A DNA stretch of 32,128 nucleotides from a virus: positions 1 through 32,128 of the IMG/VR virus record IMGVR_UViG_3300033553_000304. One strand, given 5' to 3'. The notes beneath the pieces are model-generated. The model saw only the letters and a list, made by a program, of their open reading frames with translations, was not told the origin of the DNA and ran no database searches. Below are positions 1-7,249 of this stretch, piece after piece. The position numbers and the translations under genes were made by a program. Every line of letters begins with the position of its first letter. Position 1 is the first letter of the stretch.

Positions 1-235
1 CAAACTTGTGCGCCTTCTCAACGTCTATCTCTGCCCTGCGACGCACGTTCTGCATCTCCGCCTGGGACCGCAGCATCTGCTCCTGAAACTCCTGAACCTG
101 GGATTTTAAAGCGTCAAGTTCGGAAACCTCACCTTGCTCGGTCTGCTGCTCACCTGTCTGCGCTTCTTCACCAGATGCCTCAGCAGCTTCTTTCAATTCA
201 TCTACTTGTTCATTGCGGTTTACGTCGTTGCTCAT
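1..235 (-). CDS. grpE: GrpE nucleotide exchange factor, N-terminal part (cut by window edge)
   Basis: GrpE is the co-chaperone that releases ADP from DnaK in the cytoplasm. The visible 78 residues start MSNDVNRNEQ, pass through an acidic, poorly conserved stretch rich in Glu and Gln, then enter the long dimerisation helix. They end in the family signature QNVRRRAEIDVEKAHKF. The ATG (complement of 233-235) has an AGGAG ribosome binding site 5 bases upstream, and a sigma-32 promoter lies about 100 bases upstream. This is the only host gene in the window; the rest of the protein lies beyond base 1. The assignment rests on the signature and on the heat-shock promoter, which agree. Confidence 0.93.
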   Translation of the reverse strand, partial: MSNDVNRNEQVDELKEAAEASGEEAQTGEQQTEQGEVSELDALKSQVQEFQEQMLRSQAEMQNVRRRAEIDVEKAHKF

Positions 236-331
236 GACTACTCCTGCCAGATCTTCGGTGGCCGGCTTAAACGCGACCAATTGAACATAGGCTCCAGCCC
301 CGCAGAGCCGAAAGAATGCTGTTGCGAACGG

Positions 332-359
332 ATATGGGGTTCAGCGCTCAGGTTTCAAC
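332..359 (-). promoter_or_regulatory. Sigma-32 heat-shock promoter of grpE
   Basis: Read on the minus strand, GTTGAAA (359-353) is followed after 13 bases by CCCCATAT (339-332). The known sigma-32 consensus is CTTGAAA, 11-15 bases, CCCCATnT, so this is close to perfect. Transcription would start near 325 and give a leader of about 90 bases before the grpE ATG. The prophage begins only about 10-40 bases upstream of the -35 element, so the core promoter is intact but anything further upstream has been displaced. Confidence 0.85.
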
Positions 360-882
360 CACCACAGCGTGTGTGTGCAGCCATTAAGTATGAGACATCC
401 GGGATAAAATGGGATTGAATGGGATAATGTGAAACGGAGCTAGACGTGGCGCGGCGTTTGGGCTTAACCAAGGGTACCGAAGCCATGCGCGAGCAAAATG
501 AGACGACACGGCTTTTGGGGGGTGTACGGTCATTAGAATTGAGACAAGGGGAAGAGTCGGGTAAATCCTCTTTAAAACCTTCCGAACCATTCTTTAAAAA
601 CAACCTGGTGATCAGCTGAACTAGGTCTTTCACCTGAGATCGGAGTTGTTTTAGTTCGTCGCGTATAGCGTGGTCTGAATCCCTTCTGCCGTGGCACCTG
701 GTGGTGTCTCCCTCCCCTGCCGGCCGGTCACTCTCACGGCGCCCGATATCGCGGTTGCCATCGCCGATCACCACTGTGCTGCCGTTGCCAACAACGACGT
801 TAACACGTTGATCGCTTTTGTCCTGGCTGTTGCTTTCCCCTTCAATTACCTCACCAATTTGCTTGATCAGATCGTCTATCAT
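355..882 (-). CDS. Left-end hypothetical protein downstream of repressor; frame runs out through the prophage end
   Basis: No family is recognised. The ATG (complement of 880-882) has a strong GAGGGG ribosome binding site and lies 20 bases after the repressor stop, so the two genes probably form one leftward lysogenic transcript. The N-terminal part has an acidic helix (MIDDLIKQIGEVIEGE), a segment with VVVGNGSTVVIGDGN that looks like a turn-rich beta repeat, and a charged region. A likely coiled coil follows at about residues 75-98 (DELKQLRSQVKDLVQLITRL). The last 70 or so residues are basic and low in pattern, and cross the GGGAT repeats. The stop (complement of 355-357) lies in the -35 box of the host grpE promoter, so the phage appears not to supply its own stop in this frame. 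The first 100 residues are credible; the tail is doubtful. Confidence 0.5.
   Translation of the reverse strand: MIDDLIKQIGEVIEGESNSQDKSDQRVNVVVGNGSTVVIGDGNRDIGRRESDRPAGEGDTTRCHGRRDSDHAIRDELKQLRSQVKDLVQLITRLFLKNGSEGFKEDLPDSSPCLNSNDRTPPKSRVVSFCSRMASVPLVKPKRRATSSSVSHYPIQSHFIPDVSYLMAAHTRCGG
401..430. repeat. Three tandem GGGAT repeats phased at 10 bp in the prophage left end
   Basis: GGGATAAAAT (401-410), GGGATTGAAT (411-420) and GGGATAATGT (421-430) follow each other with a period of exactly 10 bases, so each GGGAT lies on the same face of the helix. They sit about 30 bases inside the presumed left end. In Mu this zone holds the transposase end-binding sites, so binding by transposase A is the obvious guess, but Mu's own sites are about 22 bp long and are not spaced like this. 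The repeats also fall inside the 3' part of a leftward open frame. Confidence 0.6.
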
Positions 883-902
883 CTTGCCCCTCAGAGTGCC
901 TG

Positions 903-1382
903 TTATCGAAATGCAGCCAGCTCTATCACATTGTTTAGACTGGCTTCGTCCATAGGCTCTCCTTGCCTCAAGTAGAATTCGTAGACCAGGCGCACGATGC
1001 GTGCGCGGGCCTTGGCGGACAGGTCAGGCCGCCGCTCATCCAGCAAATGCAAGACCTTCCTGGTTACTTCTTCCAAAGAGCTTAAGTCTAGTTCACGCCC
1101 CAGCTCCTGGTGGCTACCAGCTTCTCCAACTGCCTCGCTTTCACCGGTAGCAAGCCAGGTCACTGAAACCTTTGCCGCTTTTGCCAGCGCCACGAGCTTG
1201 TCTGTTCCAGGAACAGATTGCCCGCTCAAATATTTCCTAATTAAGCTTTGAGCAATTCCCGTTTCGCGCTCTAAAGAGTACGGCGTTCTTCCATTTAAGG
1301 CCTGCTTCAGCCGTTCGCTGAATGCGTCAATGTTCCACTCCGGAACATTGACCTCAGCGGTTGCAGAAGGTTGACGCGTCAT
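903..1382 (-). CDS. Mu-type lysogenic repressor, HTH protein (c analogue)
   Basis: This 159-residue protein has an N-terminal helix-turn-helix of the Cro/CI type (about residues 15-75: FSERLKQAL, then SLERETGIAQSLIRKYLSGQ, then KLVALAKAAKVSVTWLATG). A helical C-terminal part follows and lacks a LexA/S24 protease motif, so control by RecA-stimulated self-cleavage is not expected. Its position, divergent from Ner across about 170 bases, is that of the Mu c repressor, and it should silence the early promoter to maintain lysogeny. ATG at 1382 is preferred; a TTG at 1394 would add four residues. The ribosome binding site is poor (GGGGG), as is common for repressors. Confidence 0.8.
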   Translation of the reverse strand: MTRQPSATAEVNVPEWNIDAFSERLKQALNGRTPYSLERETGIAQSLIRKYLSGQSVPGTDKLVALAKAAKVSVTWLATGESEAVGEAGSHQELGRELDLSSLEEVTRKVLHLLDERRPDLSAKARARIVRLVYEFYLRQGEPMDEASLNNVIELAAFR

Positions 1383-1418
1383 ACTTGCCCCCAAGTCCCT
1401 GATAAGGCTAAAAAAAGA

Positions 1419-1500
1419 ATCATATAATCACCAAAGAGCATTAAAACAGAACATTGACGTGCTCTCAGTGCTTGCAATGATCTTTATAGAGCACTATTAT
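1419..1500. promoter_or_regulatory. Early operator/promoter region between repressor and ner
   Basis: On the plus strand TTGCAA (1472-1477), a 17-base spacer and TATTAT (1495-1500) make a good sigma-70 promoter (4/6 and 5/6 matches) for ner and the early operon. A second weaker pair, TTGACG (1454-1459) and AATGAT (1476-1481), overlaps it. On the minus strand TATGAT (1424-1419) could be the -10 of the repressor promoter. The hexamer AGAGCA occurs three times: 1435-1440, inverted at 1460-1465, and 1488-1493. The last two extend to the inverted pair GTGCTC (1459-1464) and GAGCAC (1489-1494), which brackets the early promoter. These are candidate operators for the repressor or Ner. All of this is by inspection. 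Confidence 0.55.
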
Positions 1501-1553
1501 TTTCGACATGTTCAAAACCAATGAGCGCAAAGCCCCAAAAAAGGCGTTAACAC

Positions 1554-1877
1554 ATGACTAAAGAAATAGAGCCGAAAAAAGCGGCACCAGAGAACTGGCA
1601 CCGCGCCGATATCGTCGCCGCCTTGCACAAAGCAGGTTGGAGCCTTCGGAAATTGGCAACCCACCACGGCTATTCGTCGCCCACAACGCTGGCTGTTCCC
1701 CTTGACCGGCCATGGCCGAAAGGTGAGCGGCTGATTGCTTCCGCAATCGGCATTCACCCCGCGAGCATTTGGCCTGCCAGATACGCGAAAAATGCAGCCA
1801 AGTCGAAGACCAAGGATAGCACCTCGCAAGGTGTATTAAACCCAAGCCAAAAGCGGAAAAAACAAAAAGCTGCATAA
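1554..1877 (+). CDS. ner: Ner-like negative regulator of early transcription
   Basis: Ner is a small Cro-like HTH protein that turns down the early and repressor promoters of Mu once lytic growth starts. The 107-residue product has the family pattern: NWHRADIVAALHKAGWSLRKLA at about 14-35, a recognition helix region SSPTTLAVPLDRPWPKGERLIA, then IGIHPASIWPARY. A lysine-rich tail of about 30 residues is longer than Mu Ner (75 residues). The ATG is preceded by AAGG at 9 bases. It is the first gene of the rightward early transcript and overlaps nothing upstream except a 9-codon mini-frame at 1521-1550. Confidence 0.88.
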   Translation: MTKEIEPKKAAPENWHRADIVAALHKAGWSLRKLATHHGYSSPTTLAVPLDRPWPKGERLIASAIGIHPASIWPARYAKNAAKSKTKDSTSQGVLNPSQKRKKQKAA

Positions 1878-1984
1878 CGTAACTCCATGGAACGGTGATG
1901 TGCATCCAGTTTAAACACTTAATTTTCAGGGCAGCTAGAGCAACAGCAGCCTTTGTTTGGAACAGGTAATCAAGAGGTTTTCTA

Positions 1985-2470
1985 ATGCGCCGTCGGAATT
2001 GGAAACGGGTAAATCCAACATCACTAAGGCATGCCATGGAGCTGTGCCTGGAGCATGGCCGTGAGAAAAGGAACCTCTCCGTTGACCGGGTAGCGGACCT
2101 GATGGGGATGCCCTCGAAGTACACCCTATACAAGTGGCTGGAAAACGGACGCATGCCTGCCGTCATGATCCGCCCCTTCGAGCACGCCTGCGGTGCGACC
2201 TTTCTTACCCAGTACATCGGGTCATCCGCACAGAAGCTGCTGATTGATATTCCAGCCGGTCAGCCTGCCAGCCAGGACGATTTGTTAGCCCTCCAATCCA
2301 CCATGAACGACGCGGTCACGCTGCTGGCGCAGTTCTACAAGGGCAACCTGGAATGCGAGGAAGTGATGGCAGGCTTGACCGCTGCCATGGCCCAACTGGC
2401 CGGGCACCGCTGCAACGTAGAGAAAGCAGCGGCGCCTGAGCTGGCTTTGTTCGATGGAGGTGAAGAATGA
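1985..2470 (+). CDS. Early DNA-binding-like hypothetical protein upstream of transposase A
   Basis: A 161-residue protein found at this place in many Mu-like phages; I do not recognise a named family. The N-terminal 75 residues look like a degenerate helix-turn-helix (LSVDRVADLMGMPSKYTLYKWLENGRMP), with a long helix before it, and resemble regulators that choose a recognition helix after a Leu-Met turn. The rest is helical and ends in an acidic tail (ALFDGGEE). The ribosome binding site AGAGG is about 9 bases before the ATG. It overlaps transposase A by 4 bases (ATGA), so the two are probably translationally coupled. A role in early regulation or in helping transposase is inference from position. 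Confidence 0.7.
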   Translation: MRRRNWKRVNPTSLRHAMELCLEHGREKRNLSVDRVADLMGMPSKYTLYKWLENGRMPAVMIRPFEHACGATFLTQYIGSSAQKLLIDIPAGQPASQDDLLALQSTMNDAVTLLAQFYKGNLECEEVMAGLTAAMAQLAGHRCNVEKAAAPELALFDGGEE

Positions 2471-4440
2471 ACCAGGAATGGTTTACGGCGAAAGAACTAG
2501 CCGGGTTGAGCGGAATGCCAGGCACCCACAGTGCCGTGGTTCGCAGGGCGAAACGGGACGGCTGGAAGAGTAGACAGCGCAGGGCACAAGGCGGAGGCCG
2601 TGAATATGCCTTTGCTTCGCTGCCCCTGGAAACTCAGGCGGCCGTCCACAAACAGTTCGGCTCCAGTTCCCAGCCCATCAATTCCAAAATCAAACCGGAA
2701 AAAGCCACAAAAACCACCGGGCGTGAGGAGTTGTGGGAGCTGTACGAGTCGGCACCCAACACCATGAAGGAAGCCGCGCAGCATCGCCTGGTGGTTATCG
2801 AGTCCATCGAGCGCCTGCAGGATAACGGCGCCAGCAAAACCCAGGCGATCCATCAGGCGATGATCACTTACCAGGAGTCCCGCGCCACTCTTTACCGCTG
2901 GCTGCAAGTCGCCAACTCGGTGGCGTCAGAGGACCGGCTGGCCGCATTGGCACCATCCTATAAGCCAGGGCGTCCCCGGTCTGCCTGCGACGAACGGGCC
3001 TGGGATCACTTCAAGGCCCTGTACCTAACTCCCGAGCAGCGCACTGTCGCCCATTGTTATGAGCTGACTCAGCAGGCCGCCAAGGCGGAGGGCTGGGACT
3101 GGCCACCGCTGCGCACCATCAACCGCCGTGCGAAAGATATTCCGCGCCACATCCGGGTTCTGGAACGTGAGGGTGAGAACGCGCTGCTGCGGCTGTACCC
3201 GTCCATGAAGCGGACGGTGCGGGACATACACGCGCTGTTCTGGATCAACGGTGACGGCTACCAGCACAACGTGTTCGTGCGCATGCCCAATGGCGAGATA
3301 GGCCGCCCAAAGACCTGGTTCTGGCAGGACATCTACAGCCGCCAAATCGTTGGGTACCGGACAGACCAGAGCGAGAACACCGACATGATCCGCCTCGCCC
3401 TGGGCGATGTGATTGAGCAGTACGGGATCCCCGAGCACGTCACCATCGACAACACCCGCGCCGCCGCCAACAAGTGGCTGACAGGCGGCGTCAGCAACCG
3501 GTACCGCTTCAAAGTTAAAGAGAGCGACCCGCTGGGCCTGCTGCCACAACTCGGCATCAAGGTTCACTGGACGTCGGTAGTAGCTGGTAAGGGCTGGGGC
3601 CAAGCCAAGCCAGTGGAGCGCGCATTCGGCGTCGGTGGCCTGGGCGAATACGTCGACAAGCACCCCAAGTTCGAAGGTGCCTACACCGGCCCTAACGTCA
3701 CCGCCAAGCCCGACAACTACGGCACAAAAGCGGTTGATTGGGATGTGTTCGTGAAGACCCTCCGCCAGACCATTACCCAGTGGAACGAAAAGGAAAAGCG
3801 CCGCACCGAGATCTGCGCCGGTGTGCATTCGTTCCACGCGGCCTTCCAGGAAAGCTACCAGCGCAATGCCGAGCACATCCGCCGTGCCACAGCCGCACAG
3901 CGCCGGCTTTGGTTGATGCAGGCCGAATCGGTCCTGGTGCAGCGGGACGCCAGCCTGTCACTCACGATCGGCAACGGCCCCAACGGCAAAAACCGTTATG
4001 GCTCGGACTTCCTGGTGGATTTTGTTGGCGACCGCGTGGTGGTGCGCTTCGACCCAGACAACCTGCACGAATCTGTCCACATCTACCGCAATGACGGCCG
4101 TTACCTGGGCGCGGCGGAGTGCCTCCATGCCGCCGGCTTCGGCGACACCAGCGCCGGCCGCGAGTGGAACCGCGAGAACAAACGCCGCAGCAAGGCCAGC
4201 AAACAGGCTGCATCAGCTGAGAAGCGCATGAGTGTGCTGGAAGCCACTGACTACCTGCCGGAGCCGGAAGAAACGGAAGCGGAGGCCGCGAGCAACATTC
4301 GCAGGGGTGACTTCGGACGGGTGCAGAAGGCAGTGGCTGGCAGCGATATCGCAAACCAGCCGTACCAGTCGCCAGCCGACAAGTACGGATTCAACGACGC
4401 GATGGAGAGGCAACTGAAGAAGTTCAAAGGCGAGGCATGA
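2467..4440 (+). CDS. A: Transposase A, DDE recombinase of MuA type
   Basis: This 657-residue protein catalyses strand cleavage and transfer at the phage ends, for integration and replicative transposition. It starts with the winged-helix enhancer-binding domain (WFTAKELAGLSGMPGTHSAVVRRAKRDGW shows the MuA pattern in its first 35 residues). End-binding HTH domains lie at about 80-240, then the catalytic core. The DDE triad is visible as D263 (INGDGY), D328 (TIDNTR) and E384 (KPVERAFG), matching D269, D336 and E392 of MuA. The blocks ANKWLTGG and SVVAGKGWGQAKPVERAFGVGG are almost identical to MuA. The C-terminal region (about 490-657), which in MuA contacts MuB and ClpX, is less conserved. Length is close to MuA (663). 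It lies first in an operon with B. Confidence 0.97.
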   Translation: MNQEWFTAKELAGLSGMPGTHSAVVRRAKRDGWKSRQRRAQGGGREYAFASLPLETQAAVHKQFGSSSQPINSKIKPEKATKTTGREELWELYESAPNTMKEAAQHRLVVIESIERLQDNGASKTQAIHQAMITYQESRATLYRWLQVANSVASEDRLAALAPSYKPGRPRSACDERAWDHFKALYLTPEQRTVAHCYELTQQAAKAEGWDWPPLRTINRRAKDIPRHIRVLEREGENALLRLYPSMKRTVRDIHALFWINGDGYQHNVFVRMPNGEIGRPKTWFWQDIYSRQIVGYRTDQSENTDMIRLALGDVIEQYGIPEHVTIDNTRAAANKWLTGGVSNRYRFKVKESDPLGLLPQLGIKVHWTSVVAGKGWGQAKPVERAFGVGGLGEYVDKHPKFEGAYTGPNVTAKPDNYGTKAVDWDVFVKTLRQTITQWNEKEKRRTEICAGVHSFHAAFQESYQRNAEHIRRATAAQRRLWLMQAESVLVQRDASLSLTIGNGPNGKNRYGSDFLVDFVGDRVVVRFDPDNLHESVHIYRNDGRYLGAAECLHAAGFGDTSAGREWNRENKRRSKASKQAASAEKRMSVLEATDYLPEPEETEAEAASNIRRGDFGRVQKAVAGSDIANQPYQSPADKYGFNDAMERQLKKFKGEA

Positions 4441-4448
4441 AAAAGCCC

Positions 4449-4464
4449 GGGAGGTGCAACTCCC
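4449..4464 (+). other. Small hairpin between transposase A and B
   Basis: GGGAG (4449-4453), loop GTGCAA and CTCCC (4460-4464) form a 5-bp stem 9 bases after the A stop codon. There is no run of T behind it, so it is unlikely to be a terminator. It might lower or separate translation of B relative to A. It also overlaps the alternative GTG start of B at 4454, which argues for the later ATG. Confidence 0.35.
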
Positions 4465-4519
4465 AGGCCCGAAACGGCCCTTAGGCCAATTACTACTTAA
4501 AGCAAGGCAAGGATATCAC

Positions 4520-5476
4520 ATGACACGAGAGCAGCGAAAAACCATGAAAGCCAAACGCAACGATGCCCTGGCCACAACGGTGGAACAGATCATTGCCGAC
4601 GAGGGTTTGACCCAGGCCTCGGTTTCCAAGCTGACCAACGTTAACGCCGCCCGACTTAACCAGTGGTTAAAGGGCACCTACATGGGCGATAACGAAAAGA
4701 TCGAGCTGGCCATCCAACGCTGGCTGGACTCCCGCGAGTCCGAAGCAGAACTGGACGGCAAGCTGCCAGCAGACACCGACTGGGTGCGTACCCCCAGCGC
4801 CGTCTCTGTGCTGTCTGCCCTGAGTTTCGCCCAGATGGCGGGATCCATCAGCGTTATCTACGGCGGTGCCGGCATCGGCAAAACCACCGCGATCCGCACC
4901 TACCAGAATCAGGCGCCCAACGTTTGGGTGGTCACCGCCACGCCAACAGTGGCCCGGCCGGGCCCGATCCTGACCCGGATCGCCCAGGCCCTCAACCTGC
5001 GCACCATCGGTGCGGTGCACATTATTGAGAGCAACATCATCGAGCGGGTCCAGGGTACCCGGGGCCTGATCGTCATAGACGAGGCACAACACCTGTGCCA
5101 CCGGGCCCTGGACTCCATTCGCGCCATACACGACGCCACCGGTGTCGGCATCTGCCTATCGGGTAACGAAATCGTCTATGCCCAGCTGACCGGCGGTACC
5201 CGTGCGATCGGCTTTGCTCAGCTGTTCAGCCGGGTATCCAAGCGGGTGCGCCTGAGCAAGCCGCAGGACGGCGACATCACCGCCATCCTGGATGCCTGGG
5301 GCATCACTGACAAACAAAGCCGGCAGTTCTGCCTGGGCATCGGCCGCCGCCCCGGCGCACTGCGTGGCCTTAGCCAGACGCTGCGCCTTGCCACCCTGTT
5401 CGCAAACAACGTTGGAGAGCCCCTGAGCCTTCCGATTATCCGGGATGCCTGGGCAGACCTTGGAGGTGACCTATGA
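4520..5476 (+). CDS. B: Transposition ATPase B (MuB type, AAA+ target-DNA binding)
   Basis: MuB is an ATP-dependent DNA-binding protein that captures target DNA, activates transposase and gives target immunity. The 318-residue product has an N-terminal HTH (about 30-55: LTQASVSKLTNVNAARLNQWLKG), Walker A GGAGIGKTT (about 115-123) and Walker B LIVIDEAQ (about 183-190). A C-terminal helical domain (about 245-318) matches the DNA-binding end of MuB. Length is close to MuB (312). The ATG at 4520 is chosen because AAGGA lies 7 bases upstream and the protein then begins like MuB; an in-frame GTG at 4454 would add 22 unlikely residues. The stop overlaps the next gene by ATGA. Confidence 0.93.
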   Translation: MTREQRKTMKAKRNDALATTVEQIIADEGLTQASVSKLTNVNAARLNQWLKGTYMGDNEKIELAIQRWLDSRESEAELDGKLPADTDWVRTPSAVSVLSALSFAQMAGSISVIYGGAGIGKTTAIRTYQNQAPNVWVVTATPTVARPGPILTRIAQALNLRTIGAVHIIESNIIERVQGTRGLIVIDEAQHLCHRALDSIRAIHDATGVGICLSGNEIVYAQLTGGTRAIGFAQLFSRVSKRVRLSKPQDGDITAILDAWGITDKQSRQFCLGIGRRPGALRGLSQTLRLATLFANNVGEPLSLPIIRDAWADLGGDL

Positions 5477-5829
5477 GCCGCATGTACCCAACCGCCTATT
5501 TGGAACACCACGCTGAAGTGTACGCAGCGAACCTGGTGCACAAACACGGAGTGACACTGGACCAATACCTGGCGGATCCGGCCCGGTACGAGCACCTGCT
5601 GTCTGCGCCGTTTCCGCTGCTGGAGGACCAGACGAGGGTGCGCGTAAAGCTCATCCGCCAAGAGATCCTCCAGGAGCAAGTCGACGAAATCGCCCAGCAG
5701 CTGGATGGCCTGCCACGGAACAACGTGCGGCCGTTCGAGCCACTACACCACAACCGCCACCCGAAACGCCGTGGCATTGCGAGCTGCCGCAACCGCTCAC
5801 TGAACCCGACCAAACCCTTAACCACATGA
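5473..5829 (+). CDS. Early hypothetical protein after transposition protein B
   Basis: Unrecognised 118-residue protein, coupled to B by a 4-base overlap and to the next gene by another ATGA overlap, so it belongs to the early operon. The first 75 residues are helical and mildly acidic (YLEHHAEVYAANLVHKHGVTLDQYLADP, then VRVKLIRQEILQEQVDEIAQQLDG), as in a small adaptor protein. The last 40 residues are basic and Pro/Arg/Asn-rich and look disordered. No cysteine cluster, membrane helix or signal peptide is seen. Confidence 0.7.
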   Translation: MSRMYPTAYLEHHAEVYAANLVHKHGVTLDQYLADPARYEHLLSAPFPLLEDQTRVRVKLIRQEILQEQVDEIAQQLDGLPRNNVRPFEPLHHNRHPKRRGIASCRNRSLNPTKPLTT

Positions 5830-5840
5830 GGCAGAGCCCT

Positions 5841-6461
5841 ATGAACATGCAAACCAACAACGCGGACCAGTTCCGTCGCAACGCCAAGGGCCACCTGGTG
5901 CCCGTGGATCAGATCAAGGATATCGACCGGCTGAGGGATGACCTGGTGCAGGACGTGATCGCCAAGGCAACCGCACTGCAGGAAGAAATGCGACGGGTGA
6001 AGGATCAGATTGCCACCGAAGTGGAGGCGTTCCTGGAACTCTCCGCCCGCGAATACGGCACCGCCTATGGCGGCAAGAAAGGCAACGTCACCCTCAGCAG
6101 CTTTGACGGTCAATACCAGGTCAAGCGCGCGGTGGCCGATCACCTGGCGTTCGACGAGCGCCTGCAGGTGGCGAAGGAACTGATCGACCAGTGCATCCAC
6201 ACCTGGACGGCTGGCAGCAGCTCCGAAGTGCAGGCCCTGGTCGAACATGCGTTCCAGACCGACAAGGAAGGCAAGATCTCCACCGCCCGCGTGCTGGGCC
6301 TGCGCTCCCTGAATATCAAGGACGAGAAGTGGCAGAAAGCCATGCAGGCAATCATGGATTCGATCCAGGTGACCGGCAGTAAGAGCTACCTGCGTTTCTA
6401 TGAACGTCAGGGTGAAGATGGCCCATACCGCCAGATCTCGCTGGATGTGGCTGCGCTGTAG
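5841..6461 (+). CDS. DUF3164 family protein of Mu-like phages
   Basis: A 206-residue protein matching the DUF3164 family, which is almost confined to the early region of Mu-like phages and has no proven function. Typical features are the opening FRRNAKGHLVPVDQIKDIDRLRDDLV, a long charged helix (AKATALQEEMRRVKDQIATEVEAFLELSA), the block YGGKKGNVTLSSFDGQYQVKRA, and KWQKAMQAIMDSIQVTGSKSYLRFYER near the end. The start is placed at ATG 5841, with GAGG 8 bases upstream; an in-frame ATG at 5826 would add five residues (MRQSP) and overlap the preceding stop. Confidence 0.85.
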   Translation: MNMQTNNADQFRRNAKGHLVPVDQIKDIDRLRDDLVQDVIAKATALQEEMRRVKDQIATEVEAFLELSAREYGTAYGGKKGNVTLSSFDGQYQVKRAVADHLAFDERLQVAKELIDQCIHTWTAGSSSEVQALVEHAFQTDKEGKISTARVLGLRSLNIKDEKWQKAMQAIMDSIQVTGSKSYLRFYERQGEDGPYRQISLDVAAL

Positions 6462-6473
6462 GGAGTGTGAGCA

Positions 6474-6584
6474 GTGAGTTACTACGAAGCGAAGTTCGCC
6501 AGGGAGCGAAAGGAACGGCCAACCGATTGGCTGATAACCGGAAGCGGCGGGGTCTACCGGCTGCTTCAGATTGGGGGATTCTGA
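6474..6584 (+). CDS. 36-residue small phage protein
   Basis: A short frame opening at GTG 6474 with GGAG 8 bases upstream (6462-6465) and ending two bases before the next ATG. It reads MSYYEAKFARERKERPTDWL and continues to GVYRLLQIGGF. Small proteins with a Trp-Leu-Ile plus Gly-Gly-Val-Tyr-Arg pattern are familiar to me from Mu-like early regions, but I cannot name a family. The good ribosome binding site and the tight packing between genes support it; an overlapping longer frame from 6467 lacks a proper site. Function unknown. Confidence 0.6.
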   Translation: MSYYEAKFARERKERPTDWLITGSGGVYRLLQIGGF

Positions 6585-6586
6585 AT

Positions 6587-6844
6587 ATGAGCGACAAAAG
6601 CAAACCCGCACAGGCCGCTAGCCTCACGGCCACGATCACCATCCAGCAATTTCCGGAAGGGCTGGCGATTGGCCTGGACTTGAACGGCCAGAAGCTGGAC
6701 ATGGATGACCCGAAAGGAATTGCAGCGGTGGCCTTGGTGGGTGTCGACGCCATGCGCGATCACATCCGCGAAAACTTCAACGTCCAGGGCGAGGCCATGG
6801 CCCGCGCCGGCGGCAAACCAGATAACAAAACCACAACCCACTAA
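6587..6844 (+). CDS. Early hypothetical protein, 85 residues
   Basis: Starts at ATG 6587, two bases after the stop of the 36-residue gene. The sequence MSDKSKPAQAASLTATITIQ, then FPEGLAIGLDLNGQKLDMDDPKGIAAVALVGVDAM, suggests a short beta sheet followed by a helix (MRDHIRENFNVQGEAMARA) and a hydrophilic tail. A longer frame reading from 6467 exists, but its first 40 residues are the out-of-frame shadow of the preceding small gene. No family recognised; it lies in the early operon before HU. Confidence 0.6.
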   Translation: MSDKSKPAQAASLTATITIQQFPEGLAIGLDLNGQKLDMDDPKGIAAVALVGVDAMRDHIRENFNVQGEAMARAGGKPDNKTTTH

Positions 6845-6876
6845 CTCACAAACCACCAAAGAAAGAGGATTTAACC

Positions 6877-7173
6877 GTGAATAAAGCAGAACTGACCGAA
6901 GCATTGATTAAACGTCACCACCAGCTCCGCGAGAGCCACCAGATCAGCAAGGCCGATATGACGGCCGTTCTGGCTGCCTTGGGGGATGTTGTGGCGTCAG
7001 AACTACGCGCTGGCAACGAAGTAACGATTCCCGACATCGGCAAGTTAACCGTCACCGAGCGCGAGGCCCGCACAGGTCGCAATCCACAAACTGGCGAGCC
7101 TATGGCACTACCGGCAACCAGGGCACCCAAGTTCAAACCGACAAAAGCTCTCAAGGACTGGCTGAACGCCTGA
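6877..7173 (+). CDS. HU/IHF-family histone-like protein
   Basis: A 98-residue DNA-bending protein of the HU family. It has the opening MNKAELTEALI, the helix-turn-helix dimer core (SKADMTAVLAALGDVVASELRAGNEVTIPDIGKLTVTEREARTGRNPQTGEPMALPA) and a C-terminal APKFKPTKALKDWLNA. The arm RTGRNPQTGE contains the family Arg-x-Gly-Arg-Asn-Pro pattern. Mu needs host HU and IHF to assemble its transpososome, so a phage copy may serve the ends or the enhancer; that is inference. The GTG start has AGAGGA 8-9 bases upstream. A double hairpin follows the gene. Confidence 0.93.
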   Translation: MNKAELTEALIKRHHQLRESHQISKADMTAVLAALGDVVASELRAGNEVTIPDIGKLTVTEREARTGRNPQTGEPMALPATRAPKFKPTKALKDWLNA

Positions 7174-7178
7174 GCGAA

Positions 7179-7219
7179 ACGCCCCAGCCGGGGCGTCTGC
7201 CAGGCGTGGTTGCCTGGCA
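7179..7219 (+). terminator. Two adjacent hairpins after HU gene
   Basis: ACGCCCC (7179-7185), loop AGCC and GGGGCGT (7190-7196) form a 7-bp stem. It is followed at once by TGCCAGGC (7198-7205), loop GTGGTT, GCCTGGCA (7212-7219), an 8-bp stem. The first is followed by only TCT, so termination would be weak. The pair could attenuate early transcription, stabilise the mRNA 3' end after HU, or both. Confidence 0.4.
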
Positions 7220-7249
7220 CTGATGAGCAGCCAATTTCAGGAGAAAGGC

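Noticed and set aside
1521-1550. Nine-codon leader peptide before ner
   Set aside because: No ribosome binding site and no conserved pattern.
5496-6611. Long minus-strand open frame opposite the DUF3164 gene
   Set aside because: It overlaps two well-supported genes and has no start site or recognisable sequence.
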